Shown: piece by piece, positions 1 through 8,659 of the stretch
Numbering within the stretch: position 1 is the first letter of the stretch
How the letters are laid out: each line of letters opens with the position of its first letter
Source: Rallus limicola
Taxonomy: Eukaryota; Chordata; Aves; Gruiformes; Rallidae
Assembly: GCA_022605955.1 (NCBI GenBank)
Contig: JAKCOZ010000008.1
Coordinates: 38,046,547 to 38,110,546 of the forward strand
Length of the DNA: 64,000 bases
Reading direction: 5' to 3'
Made by a program: the position numbers and the translations under genes
Notes under the pieces: model-generated
What the model was told of the DNA's origin: nothing
Database searches by the model: none
What the model saw: only the letters and a program-made list of their open reading frames with translations

Positions 1-64
1 CAGTTGCACCACACGCCAGGAAGAGCGCAGAAGAAACAAGCTCACGCCTTGACCTCGGCCTTAC

Positions 65-3000
65 CAGTCTGCACCATTTCTTCTCCCAGTACAGAACGTC
101 TTGGTCTTTTCATGGGAGGCTCAGAAGAAAGGGCCTGAGTCTGAAACAGAAACAAACAAAGCACCACCCTGAGTTGAACCTGAACACCAGCCCAAGCCAG
201 CAGAAACTTCCAGAAAGGGAGACAGCTCTGGTCCAACGTGGGGACCGGCATTTGCTGGCTCAGAGCGCAGCAGAAGGATCTTTGCAGGATCTCTGACCAG
301 CAAGCTGCCCTTTGCGTCTGATTGTTCATACGGGCTCTCCTGCGCGCAGGGATTAAACCCCCTCAGCCTTCCTGCCCAGTTCCCCTCGGACAGCTCCTCA
401 GCTTTCCAGACTTCAGCCCTGACTCTGGCTTGGGGAGCGCTGAGCCCCTCAGAAAGGGGTTTTGTACAAACAAAGACTCAATGTCGCTCTCAGGGACAAC
501 GACGAATAGAGCACAACGGTTTCTTATTCCTCCTCTCCACCTGCGGGGCAGTAAGAAAAAGAACACTGCACCTCCCAACCAAACGAAGGGCTCAAGCAGC
601 TCGGGACTCGTTTGTACAGCGCCAAAGTCCTAGGGGAATCCTCTCCCAGACCGCTGGATACCGAACCCAGCCCAGAGGGCTTGATCCAGAGGAAGCAGGC
701 GACTGTTCTCGCAAGGTCATGCATTTTGGGTGCTCCTTCCTCAGCTCCACGTGCCAGGGCAGAGCACGCAAACCTGAGCCAGGCAAAGCCAGCACACAGA
801 GGCGCCTGCTGTCAAGGGAAAAGAACCCCCTACGGCTGCACGGCTTCAGGAAAGTCTCTGCTAACCTCTCCCGCAGACTCTGCTCCTGGAGCGGCATCGC
901 CGCCCGAAGCCCGGCGTTTCCATGCTCTCTTGGCTCGTATCGTCCCCGCAGCAGCAGCAGCAACCGCTTTGGGCCCAGAGACGGCATCATCTAAACAACA
1001 AAGGCAGAGCACTTCACAGCGTGACTTAAGAGGGGGTTAGGACTGCCATTGACATGGAAGCCAACCTCCTTCACCCCACCCAAAGCAGTGCGATTCAGGC
1101 CAAGCTGCACACCCTTCTGCAGCTTCAGGCACCCCTCAGTTCTCCAAGGGACGCCAAACCTCAGAAGAACCGGGGCTAGCAACTACCTCTGTCACGGGCG
1201 GCACCTGCTTGTAGCTTTTGCAGTTCCTGCCGGTCACGATGTCCCGCAGGCAGCTGAGGGCTGAGGGAAGAAGACACACAACAGGGATTTACAACCGTGG
1301 GTGAGCTTCACACAAGCAAACTTCCAAAGCTAATTGCTGCGCTTCCCCTTCCAAGGCCCCCCAGGATCATCTCAGACACACACACAGCCACTGCAGAGCA
1401 TCCCCCGCCTCTCCCAGCCAAGGCATCGCTAATTCCCTTCTGTTAATGCTTCTTCTTCATGTCTTACGCTTGTTCCCAGCACCAAACAAATGGCTTTGGC
1501 TAACGTGGAACTCTGCACAGGTTAAACACACACACACACACACACCCCACAAGCCGCACACTGCCCTTCAGCAGGGCAATGCCCGTGTATACAGCGCTGA
1601 GTTACTCTCCCCGCGGCTTTCACCACCCACACCCGCAAGTTTCCTCTTTCTCCCACGGGAAACCTCAAGGGGCACAAATAACAACCAGCCTGCCTCTGAG
1701 AGTTCCGTGCAAGGGGACCTGGGAACACCTGGGCCACCTTACAGCCCAGCCCAGCCAGCGCTGCTGCAAAACCTCCTTGCAGCAGGACAGCAGCTGAAGC
1801 CACCTAACACGGTTTCCCTGCAACCACTTCGCCCGCCGTTCCCAGCGATGGATCGCTGAGGGAAACCGGCTCTCCCGCTCACATCGTGCCATGACAGCCA
1901 GCAGCGCCTGCAAAGGCACCTTCCTCCACCTGGGACTGTGCTCTGCACGCCTGCGGGGAACTACTTCAGGGGCGGCCAGCGTCTCCCTCCAGAAGACGCT
2001 CACTCTCCTCAGGGACACAGAAGCCACAGGCATGGCACGCCCATCGCTGCACACAGCAGGGCCCTTGCAACAAAACGCATCTCTAAGGTCCCTTGCAATC
2101 CCACAACCAGCCACCAGCTCTTACTGGGAGCTCCGGGACACTGGCACTGCTTAACACCTGGGAAGGCATCCCCGCTTCTCCACACGCCCCACGCAAGGAC
2201 TCCCCTCCACCCGCTGTATACACACACACACACACACACACACACAGCCCTCTGCTCCTTCCCCACGCACGCTCCCAGGGGCCGCTTCTTTTCAAACTTC
2301 CCGCCTGCCAGACGGAAAAGCCAACGGGGGCCGGAGGGGCGCGGGTCTGCCAAGGGCCTTCTCGCAGCGGGGGGACCCCGAGACCCGCTCCCGCCCTGGG
2401 CTCTAACGCCCAGGACAGGCGCCCGAGGCGCCGCGCTACGGGCTGGCTCGGAGGAGACAGGGCGGGGAAAGAGGTCCCGCAGGCCGCACCCCGAGAGGCC
2501 GCGGGCACTCAGGGCCGGGCCGGGGCGAGGCCCTCGGGAGGCCGTACGGCGTCGGGGCGGCTCACTGACCTGGGGGGCGGCCTCTGAAGCGGTGGCGCGG
2601 CGGACGGCGGCCAAGAAGGCGCCCAAGGCCCCCAGCAGCCATTGCTACCTCGGCCCCGGCAGCCCGCGGCGGAAACGCACCCATCCTGTGCCCCGCCCCG
2701 CCCGGCCGCCCCTCCCACGGGTGTGCGGACCAGCCCGTCCATTGGCTCCTCCCGCTGCCTGTCTGGGGAGGCAGGGCCCGGGCAAGCGAAGGGGAGGGGC
2801 CAGGACGGCCACGCATGCGTGCTGCTGCTCCCCCGCCCGCGGGCGGCACCTCCTGCGCTGCCGGAGGAGAGGGGCGGCTCTCTCCTCTCTCTCTCTCTCT
2901 CCGCCCCCCCAACGCAGGCTGCGCGGCCCGAGGGACGCGGGGGGGTGGGAGCGGCCGGCGGACCGGCCCCTGGGCGGGTTCCCCTCCGCTTTCCTCCCCC

Positions 3001-3120
3001 CGGCTCGGCGGGGGAAAGGACGGAGCTTCCCGGGCCTTACCGAGCCCTTTGCTCCTCACACTCCCGGCGCTCGGTGCCTGTCTCCTCTCCCGCTCCCGCA
3101 GGAGCGACCGGCACAGCCAT
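65..3120 (-). CDS. Gene A copy 1, exons 1-4 (exons 5-6 lie left of the window)
   Basis: Unrecognised multi-exon gene read leftwards. Exon 1 is 3041-3120: the ATG at 3120 has G at -3 and +4, and it begins MAVPVAPAGAGEE. Exon 2 is 1187-1260, exon 3 is 866-990 and exon 4 is 65-140. Splice sites are consensus: donors GTAAGG, GTAGTT, GTTAGC and GTAAGG, and pyrimidine-rich acceptors such as tcttcttccctcag. Phases fit throughout, and the frame stays open over all exons. Exon 3 is Ala-rich and basic; exon 4 carries a KRPRR basic cluster like a nuclear-localisation signal. No signal peptide, membrane segment or known domain is seen. The codon after RRSV in exon 4 is Leu here, but Arg or Trp in other copies. 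The start was chosen because it is the only in-frame ATG. An alternative first exon at 2570-2642 is described separately. Role unknown. Confidence 0.6.
2219..2248. repeat. CA microsatellite in gene A intron, length differs in each unit
   Basis: Follows ctgtata in every unit: here about 13 CA, unit 2 about 12028-12069, unit 3 about 20792-20834, unit 4 about 30066-30101, unit 5 about 38968-39006, unit 6 about 48250-48286, and unit 7 the shortest, about 58772-58792. A second CA tract sits at about 1526-1545. Confidence 0.9.
2570..2642 (-). other. Alternative first exon of gene A, open in two frames (copy in unit 1)
   Basis: This 73-bp segment ends at a good donor (GTCAGTGAG, complement of 2561-2569) downstream of a CCAAT-type promoter. 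Its own ATG (2642) opens a frame, MAAGGLGRLL, which through exons 2 and 3 stays open and stops in exon 4. The other frame (WLLGALGAFLAAVRR) joins in phase to the main gene A frame if the 3' acceptor at 1253 is used, but it lacks an ATG (TAG CAA precedes it). It may be a 5' UTR exon, an alternative N-terminus or a short upstream-frame product. Equivalent segments: 12405-12477, 21169-21241, 30436-30508, 39342-39414, 48621-48693 and 59052-59124. Confidence 0.4.
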
Positions 3121-3412
3121 GGCCGAAGGCACGACTGAGCCAGAGCGGCGGGTGTGCAGGACGCGGTGTCCCGGGAAACGGAGCGGGCAGTCGGAAAGCG
3201 TTCAACGGCCCGCCCGGGACTGGCCCGCCCGGCTGCCCGGGCAACGCCGACGCGCAACCGGCCGCCGAAGCCAGCGGGCAAGGCCGAAGCCAGCGGGCGG
3301 GAACGGGGCGGCTTTCGCCTCTCGCGCTGGCTTCGGCTGGTTCCCGGAGCCACCACACTTCCCCCTGCCCTGTCCTGCCCTGCCCTAGCAAGAACGGCGG
3401 GGATGCGGATTG

Positions 3413-3438
3413 GGAGGGAGGGAGGGAGGGAGGGAGGG
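3413..3438. repeat. GGGA microsatellite and CCCTG run at the edge of the CpG island
   Basis: A tetranucleotide run of variable length in each unit (longest in unit 5, 40173-40206; shortest in unit 7, about 59912-59930), preceded by ccctg repeats that are shortened in units 3 and 5. Both are useful markers of unit relatedness. Confidence 0.85.
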
Positions 3439-3457
3439 TGCTGCGCGGGCAGCCGGG

Positions 3458-3694
3458 ATGAGGCTTCTCGGGATGCCCCCGGGTTTCGACACCGAAAATC
3501 CCGGCATCGCCTTGTGTTTACCTGCCGTTTGTCGTTCCCGGATAAAAGAGGAGTCCCCACCGAGGCAAAAGTCATCAGTGTCAAACACGAGGAAGATCAA
3601 TGCCTTTGAATGGTGCTACAGAACAGCCAGCGCTGGGGATCTGTTACCTTCAAGTTACGCTGCCAGCACTAGAACTAGATGCTGCCTCCCTTAA
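3458..3694 (+). CDS. Small rightward ORF, 78 codons, conserved in all seven units
   Basis: The ORF starts at the edge of the CpG island, divergent from gene A exon 1, and encodes a basic Ser/Arg/Lys-rich peptide (it includes PPRQKSSVSNTRK). It is intact in every unit: 13302-13538, 22041-22277, 31331-31567, 40226-40462, 49516-49752 and 59950-60186. In unit 2 the two changes I see are silent in this frame; unit 7 has one Cys-to-Gly change. The opposite strand is also open here and its changes are silent too, so coding is not proved. It could be the first exon of a divergent transcript. Confidence 0.25.
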   Translation: MRLLGMPPGFDTENPGIALCLPAVCRSRIKEESPPRQKSSVSNTRKINAFEWCYRTASAGDLLPSSYAASTRTRCCLP

Positions 3695-3781
3695 CACAGA
3701 GCAGCAAAGACTAAGTCTCCAGCCCCATTTACACCAGCTACACAGTCACCACCCAAAAGGCAGGGCTTATTCTCCCTGTCC

Positions 3782-3889
3782 TTACTTGTCGGCGCCTGTG
3801 GGCAGTGGATCAGCCGGGCTTCTAGGCCATTTTCCCTTCTGTTGCTTGAGGAGCTCTTGGTACATCTTCTTTTCTCCTGGCTTAACATC
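3782..3889 (-). CDS. Gene C terminal exon, 35 codons (unit 1)
   Basis: After a clear acceptor (ctctcttctggcag) comes an open exon beginning DVKPGEKKMYQELLKQQ and ending in TAA at 3782. It is hydrophilic and Lys-rich, with a Pro-rich tail, and has no membrane segment. Upstream exons would lie to the right (higher coordinates); I could not identify any within the unit, so each array copy may be only a detached exon. It lies 0.66 kb upstream of gene A exon 1 on the same strand. I do not recognise the protein. Confidence 0.5.
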   Translation of the reverse strand, partial: DVKPGEKKMYQELLKQQKGKWPRSPADPLPTGADK

Positions 3890-3902
3890 CTGCCAGAAGA
3901 GA

Positions 3903-4365
3903 GAGACCGGAGCAGCCTGCAATTCAAAACATGCTCAACGCCCAGCAATACATCCCAAACCAAAGCAGCCGGGACTGGAAAACACAGGTGGCCTGAAACC
4001 ACCCCAGGGAGCCAACAAGCAGCCCCTCTCACCCATGGGCTCAGGCCTTTCCTTTGCCAGGGATCCTTACAAACACCTCCCTAGGCGTTTCTCTCGGCCG
4101 CAGCAGCCTGCAATTTAAAACATGCTCAACGTCCAGCAATAGCTCCCAAACCAAAAGAGCCAGGACTTAAAGAAATAGCTGCCTTGAGACCTCCCCAGGG
4201 AACCCATAAGCAGCCCCTCTTACCCTGAAGCTCAAGCCTTTCCTTTGCCAGGGATCCCTCCTAACACCTCCCTAGGTTTTTTCTCGGCCGCAGCGGCCTT
4301 CCATTCAAACATGCCCAAAGTCCAGCAATAACTCCCAAACCAAAGGAGCCAGGACTGAAAGACCT
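3903..4365. repeat. 190-bp tandem repeat, about 2.4 copies (unit 1)
   Basis: The motif cagcaata-ctcccaaacc recurs at about 3941, 4132 and 4323, a period of 190-191 bp, with the interval between motifs also alike (cctttcctttgccagggatcc recurs). It lies just upstream (minus strand) of the gene C exon. Counterparts: about 13747-14209, 22486-22948, 31776-32239, 40671-41133 and 49961-50424. Diverged copies occur in the flank at 63195-63610. Confidence 0.9.
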
Positions 4366-4369
4366 TGTC

Positions 4370-5230
4370 CCTGCCCCTCCTGGGCTGTGAACAGGAGGGA
4401 AGAAGGGAGCAAATTTCTGACTAAAGTCTGCTAGCGAGGGAGTGGGGGGGGGGGGAAAGTGTTTTAAGATCTGGTTGCGTTTGTTTGAAGGGGTGGTTGC
4501 ACTCCTGGCTCTGGGTTTTCACTGTTCCTTTCTAGCATAGTAGAATAAATTCAGTAACTTTCTCTTCTGCATTCTGTGTTGAGTCTGTTTTGCCCGCGTC
4601 GTTAATGACAGGATGATTTCTCTCTCCTTAGTTTGACTCTTGAGCCTCTTAATATACATTTTCTCCCCTGTCCAACTACGAAGGGGAGGAAGAGACTGAT
4701 TTTGGTGGGCGTCTGGCTTCCAGCCAGGGCTATACCACCACACCAGCGCAGAGCCTGGACACAGAGGAAGAGGGAAAAGGCTATAAAAAGCGGGCCTGCA
4801 TAAAGGAAAGAAGGTACCTGACTGGCAAAGGTTCAAGTTCTAAGTACACAGAACTAAGGTATTGGTTAAATGGTGTATTGAACTTTGTGTTTGATGGGCA
4901 AAAGCTGTATGTTGCAGTTGCGTCTACATGGGAGTGAATGAGACGCGCACAAAGCGAGTGTGGAGCTTTGATCCGCAGTTCTGGTATCCCCTGAGGGGTG
5001 CAGACAGAAAGCAGCAAAGCATAAAAAACCCCAAACCCAAAACCCCCCCGCAGGGGCCCAAGGAAAGCAAAAGGTAAAAAGGTTCTATAAGAAAAAGTTA
5101 TTACAAAGGAAAAATACCCCAAACCCCTACCCCAGAACGATGGTTGAAATACTGTTTATTGGGTCAATGTTGCTCCGTGCCCAAACAAAGGACTTCACGC
5201 CAGCACGGCTCTTTTTATATATAATTCAAA
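4370..5230. other. Non-coding spacer with a TATA-like element (unit 1)
   Basis: No supported gene. There is a G homopolymer at about 4443-4455 whose length varies between units, and a rightward TATA-like box ctataaaaag at 4781-4790, the same ten bases as the LTR TATA at 7911-7920. No ORF downstream of it looks convincing, so promoter activity is only a possibility. The same layout occurs in units 2-6. Confidence 0.4.
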
Positions 5231-5610
5231 TATTTATTGCAATAAAATAAATAAATATCTATCTTCTCACATTTAACAGACAGACAAAACCAGAACAACA
5301 AAACCAAGTTCAGAACAGAAACTAAAACAAGAGTCAGCCCAAGGTGATCACGTTGTTAACTGCAGTAGTGCCCGTCTTACAGCAGCTGCTGGTGGATTCT
5401 TTCCTGTACCATCTTCCTGCCGGAGCTTTTGGGCAGAGAAAGTTCCCTGGCCAGGGGCTGGGACAATACCAGCTGTCTGCCCTCCAACACATGCTATCAC
5501 AACCACCGGCTTACATGGATCCGAAGCTCTGCTGTCACAGAGAGAGTCACCAATAGCATGAAGAAAGGACTAAAGAGCACCACGTAACCGCAAGCCTGAG
5601 TTAAGTAGCG
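5230..5610 (-). pseudogene. Leftward ORF with poly(A) signal, frameshifted in class A units
   Basis: In units 3 (23795-24085) and 5 (41980-42270) a leftward frame is open for 96 codons and ends in a hydrophobic, membrane-like stretch before an AATAAA (complement of 5233-5238 here). In units 1, 4 and 6 an extra T (about 5357 here) shifts the frame before the hydrophobic part; unit 2 (15055-15315) has small deletions. It may be a 3' terminal exon of an old host gene. I do not recognise it, and it has no supported start. Confidence 0.25.
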
Positions 5611-6028
5611 GGGCCCTGTAAGGAAATTCCTTAGTGCAAGCCACATATTCCCTGGTGGAAACAACAGTGGAAAAATACCATCTTTTGTGGCCCTCTGGGA
5701 GACTGCAACACAACTTATTTTCAATTCCCAAGACATTCTATATGATGTGTGAATTAGCAGCTCTGATGTTTTTGCCTAGTGTGATACCATGCCTGATTCA
5801 GTTGATTCAAACCGTAGTGAACCGCATGCAAATAATCACTGTAAACTCACCCAATGATGTTAAACATATCAGATGGATAAAGCCAACCAAACACGCAGCT
5901 GTTAGAATTATATAATCAAATTGATTTCGTTTTATGTACACTGAAAAACCTTTGAATGTTTGAACAATGAAAACTTTTATTATAAAACATAACTAAACAA
6001 GAAACTATTAACAAGAATTAGAAAACAA

Positions 6029-6491
6029 CTATTTATGGTCGAAACAACAAAACAAACTAGTAAGGAATATGGAAATAATTGCAAGTAGAGAAACCCCGAA
6101 CAAAGCATAAAGTAATATTGTAGAACGCCTTTTGTAACATTCCATCTCCATTTTCAGTTCTTGATATTTGTTGTCAACATTTTGCCTAAAAGTAAACGAC
6201 AAAGAAAGAAAACGTTTTAATCCTGGCCATAACTGCCCATACAGGTTAACTGCTTTCAGTAACACCCACCTTGGTGCTCGCTCCGGAGGGAAAGTCCGCA
6301 CTTTTGTCCTTTCCTCTCCGGCAAGTGACGCCACAATCTAATGGTGACAAACACTGCACCACTGTAACTACCAGGCCATATTTATTGGCCATAAATGGTA
6401 CCATTAACACACTCACTGATACGGTGGCAAGCTCGGGGAACGGGTCCGGGATCTCACACTCTGAGCTCTCACCCTCACGTGCGGTCGCCAT
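6029..6491 (-). CDS. Gene D copy 1: antisense, intron-containing small membrane protein gene inside the provirus
   Basis: Leftward gene of three exons. Exon 1 is 6417-6491 (ATG with G at -3 and +4), donor GTGAGT. Exon 2 is 6270-6337, donor GTGGGT. Exon 3 is 6029-6185, acceptor tcgtttacttttag. Introns are only 79 and 84 nt. The phases (0, then 2) join into one frame of 99 codons. The acidic N-terminus is followed by a basic central part, a short helix-forming stretch (KYQELKMEMECYKRR) and a C-terminal hydrophobic segment of about 25 residues ending near FCCFDHK, as in a tail-anchored protein. An AATAAA (complement of 5976-5981) lies about 50 nt after the stop. The frame is intact in all six copies. 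It lies between the env stop and the polypurine tract of the provirus, in opposite orientation. Protein not recognised. The intron 1 acceptor (tcaccattag) is the weakest part of the model. Confidence 0.6.
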
Positions 6492-6600
6492 CTCTCACCC
6501 CCACACCATTTGTGCATGTTTTGTTTTTATATTGTCTGCGCATGCGCGATTTCTCTCCACAGAAAGCACTGGAAAGTTCTAGAAGGTGGCGCATGCAAAA
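6492..6600 (-). promoter_or_regulatory. Putative gene D promoter with NRF1-like palindrome (unit 1)
   Basis: About 45-55 nt upstream of the gene D ATG lies tgcgcatgcgc (6537-6547), matching the NRF1 consensus GCGCATGCGC; in units 2-6 it is tgcgcacgcgc. No TATA box is seen. The element is inside the provirus but looks like a cellular housekeeping promoter rather than a viral one. Counterparts lie directly upstream of each gene D start (16317, 25071, 34362, 43256 and 53245). Confidence 0.45.
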
Positions 6601-6749
6601 TCCCTTTAGTGTAGCCAAAATAGTGACGCAGGATGTATATGAAATTGCTTCTACGTTATTAAGTGTTAAGAATATTGTAACCCAACTTAGATTTTGTTTA
6701 TGTACCACTAAACACTTTTGATTTTATAGAACTAATGCATTCTTAAAGT

Positions 6750-7369
6750 CAAACGGAGTGTTGGACAGCGCAACAAGTTCAATGCACCACTATGCAGCCA
6801 GTAAACAAAACAACCCGGTCAAGTTCGACACAGCCCTTTAAATGGTGTCGGGGGTGGTAGAAGTGTCCCACTTCTGTTGCTCACACCACTCTGGATCTGA
6901 TACAAAAATCAGACAAAAACAAACAACATGCTATAGTAGCAACTCTGCCAATAATTAACCTTCTTTTGGTTATAAATTAGTCTCCTGCACCTCAGTTTGA
7001 TATTATACAAATCTTGTCAATCGTGGGAAATTGCGAGGAGGAAGCGACATTCATCACTTACAGCCCCCCCCCCCCCAAATGCATGATCAGCCAAAATTTG
7101 GATCTAGACTAAATGAGGCATGAAAATCTATGTTACACCCAGCTTCCACCTCCCAATTCTCCCAAGCTACATTTACATTATATATACTGTAAAATTGGTA
7201 TTATAATATCAATTCTTTTTATACACGTGCACAATTTGTTATTGATTATCAGAAATTCATTATTAGACTTGTAGTCTATACTATTTTCTTTCTCTCTCTC
7301 TTACTCTTTCTATTTCTGCCTTCTCTGCTGCCACCACAGTACGTCATCAGTCAGAGCCACGGGGTGGAA
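6750..7369. other. AT-rich proviral stretch before the 3' LTR, no gene seen
   Basis: No supported ORF on either strand. It contains a C homopolymer (about 7063-7076) that varies in length between units, and a CT-rich run shortly before the purine run at 7361-7369. Its origin (viral or captured host sequence) is unclear. Confidence 0.4.
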
Positions 7370-8218
7370 TGTAAGGAAATTCCTTAGTGCAAGCCACAGA
7401 GTTTCCAAAAACTCCGTAAATCCTTCAATAGATGCCTGTCTCTGACTGATGGTGGGATGAGCATCCATAAATAATAGGATGCTTTACAAACAGAAGTTTA
7501 AGGAGTTACATTTCCAAGGTCTGGACAAAGAATAGACCTTAGTCCTTATCAATAGAAGCCCTGTGCTAAGGAATTTAAGGAGGAAACATTTCCAAGGACT
7601 AAATCACTTTAGTGCCAATTACGAAGGACCATTTGGCACTTGGAGGTTGTTAGAGGAGATACCTCTGATAATGACAATGTCCAGCTGGGATACTGGTGAC
7701 TACGCATGCGTCAAGAAGAGAGGTGAAAAGTTTAACCTGATGAAGACTACAGGCCTTCATCCTCAAGACCCCGACTCACGACCACCAGAGAGCATTGCGC
7801 CTGCGCCATGAGGAGGGATTTATGGAAATGAAGCCATGAAGTTAATTTGAATACGAAGCGGGACAGGTCATGCATATGTACAGGTGTTACGAATTCCAAA
7901 CACCTTTCCTCTATAAAAAGTCAAACACCAATGCATTCAGCGGAACTTCCCCCACCAGACATGAAGTGAAGTCGAGTCGGTCCCGCAAGACATCATGGGA
8001 ACCCGTGGGGGTAGCTAGAACTTTCCTGTAACTGTAAACTCCTTACCTTTCTTTCTCTTTTTTTTTCCTTCTCTCTCACTCTCTAACCCCTTTCGCGAAT
8101 TTTGCTGTAACAATTAAACTTCCTGATGATACGGCATTTGACCTCGTTTGTGTCTTAATCTCACTCTGGGAATTATAAAAGAATCTCGCCCCTGACCGGG
8201 CTATTCCGGAACAGGACA
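7370..8218 (+). repeat. 3' LTR, full length (unit 1)
   Basis: 849 bp, starting TGTAAGG and ending GGACA. U3 contains TATA at 7911-7920; the R/U5 part has ATTAAA at 8113-8118 and a T-rich run before it. Full-length relatives: 35236-36085 and 54120-54968. Truncated ones: 17191-17512, 25949-26270 and 44134-44455. Confidence 0.8.
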
Positions 8219-8238
8219 GGCCCTAAGGGGGTGCAGTA

Positions 8239-8559
8239 ATGTGTCACCCTCCACAGGGCCAGACAACCAGATACTACGTCGTCCTGCTGGGTGGTGCAGC
8301 TACGGTCTACCTACCAAGTGGCACAGGTACCAATCACCGGGATACTCACCAGTCTTTGGTATCCCAGATGGAAAGGGATCTCCTCCATATTTTTGTATAT
8401 CCAGGTGGTAATCATTGGCACTGGTTGACGGGAGAAGGTTGGAAAACTGGGCAAGGATGGAAGATGGAACCAGGATGGAACAGCAGGGTAGGGTGGCGCA
8501 CTGGGGTGTGTTTTAACTTCACAGTCAATTGGAGCGATCGAATAGATTGGAGGGTCTGA
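8239..8559 (+). CDS. Unrecognised 106-codon ORF downstream of the LTR (unit 1)
   Basis: Open in every complete unit without a frameshift: 17514-17834, 26272-26592, 36106-36426, 44457-44777 and 54989-55309. The C-terminal half has a short repeated Gly-Trp pattern (GEGWKTGQGWKMEPGW) and one N-x-T site. The minus strand is open over the same region for 127 codons, so it may be a by-product of composition and low divergence. It begins just outside the right GGCCC, so it would be pre-insertion sequence. Confidence 0.25.
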   Translation: MCHPPQGQTTRYYVVLLGGAATVYLPSGTGTNHRDTHQSLVSQMERDLLHIFVYPGGNHWHWLTGEGWKTGQGWKMEPGWNSRVGWRTGVCFNFTVNWSDRIDWRV

Positions 8560-8659
8560 CAGGTCTGGAGCAGGGAGGAAGGAGGAAGCGCTGGAGAAGG
8601 CTGGAGCAGTCGAGGAAGCCGGAGCGCTGTGGTGCAGGAAAAAACAAAAGAGAAGAACC

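Larger units (their letters stand above)
2290..3480. promoter_or_regulatory. CpG-island promoter region of gene A (unit 1; one per unit)
   Basis: A strongly G+C- and CpG-rich block containing both candidate first exons of gene A. Visible elements are an inverted CCAAT box (attggctcct, 2741-2750), a palindrome acgcatgcgt (2811-2820) resembling an NRF1 site, GGGGCGG/CCGCCC boxes, and a CT microsatellite (about 2879-2901). No TATA box is seen, as usual for CpG-island promoters. Transcription of gene A would run leftwards; a rightward transcript is possible. Counterparts lie at about 12130-13310, 20885-22050, 30150-31340, 39060-40235, 48350-49525 and 58825-59960. The limits are by eye. Confidence 0.7.
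5617..8218 (+). mobile_element. Collapsed provirus, unit 1 (env remnant, antisense gene, full 3' LTR)
   Basis: It is bounded by GGCCC at 5612-5616 and 8219-8223, a 5-bp target-site duplication. The first 29 bases (5617-5645) repeat the first 29 bases of the 3' LTR (7370-7398), so they are the stump of the 5' LTR. Then comes env: about 85 bp of surface-subunit sequence fused, across a deletion at about 5733, to the transmembrane anchor and tail, which end at 5915; the two pieces are out of frame. Gene D lies antisense at 6029-6491. A purine run ggggtggaa (7361-7369) fits a polypurine tract. The 3' LTR 7370-8218 (849 bp, TG...CA) has TATA ctataaaaag (7911) and an ATTAAA poly(A) signal (8113). 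No gag, pro or pol is left, so it cannot replicate by itself. Confidence 0.8.

Noticed and set aside
3119..3388. Rightward ORF starting at the CCATGG that also holds the gene A start
   Set aside because: The ATG is the palindromic partner of the gene A ATG. The ORF is Arg/Pro-rich, typical of G+C-rich shadow frames, with no splice support.
1938..3461. Very long ORFs (up to about 500 codons) over the CpG islands on both strands, in all units
   Set aside because: They result from G+C-rich sequence lacking stop codons; they run through microsatellites (TH and CV repeats) and splice sites, and their lengths change with tract length.
3560..3610. A short EEDQCL match resembling the HINT1/HINTW family, known as a multicopy avian W gene
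   Set aside because: Only a few residues match, a stop follows at once, and no HIT motif (HxHxH) exists anywhere in the unit. The array is not a HINTW array on this evidence.
6271..6721. Sense-strand ORFs of about 105 codons over gene D
   Set aside because: They overlap gene D exons and its promoter without a convincing start or splice signals; the antisense splice signals are much stronger.
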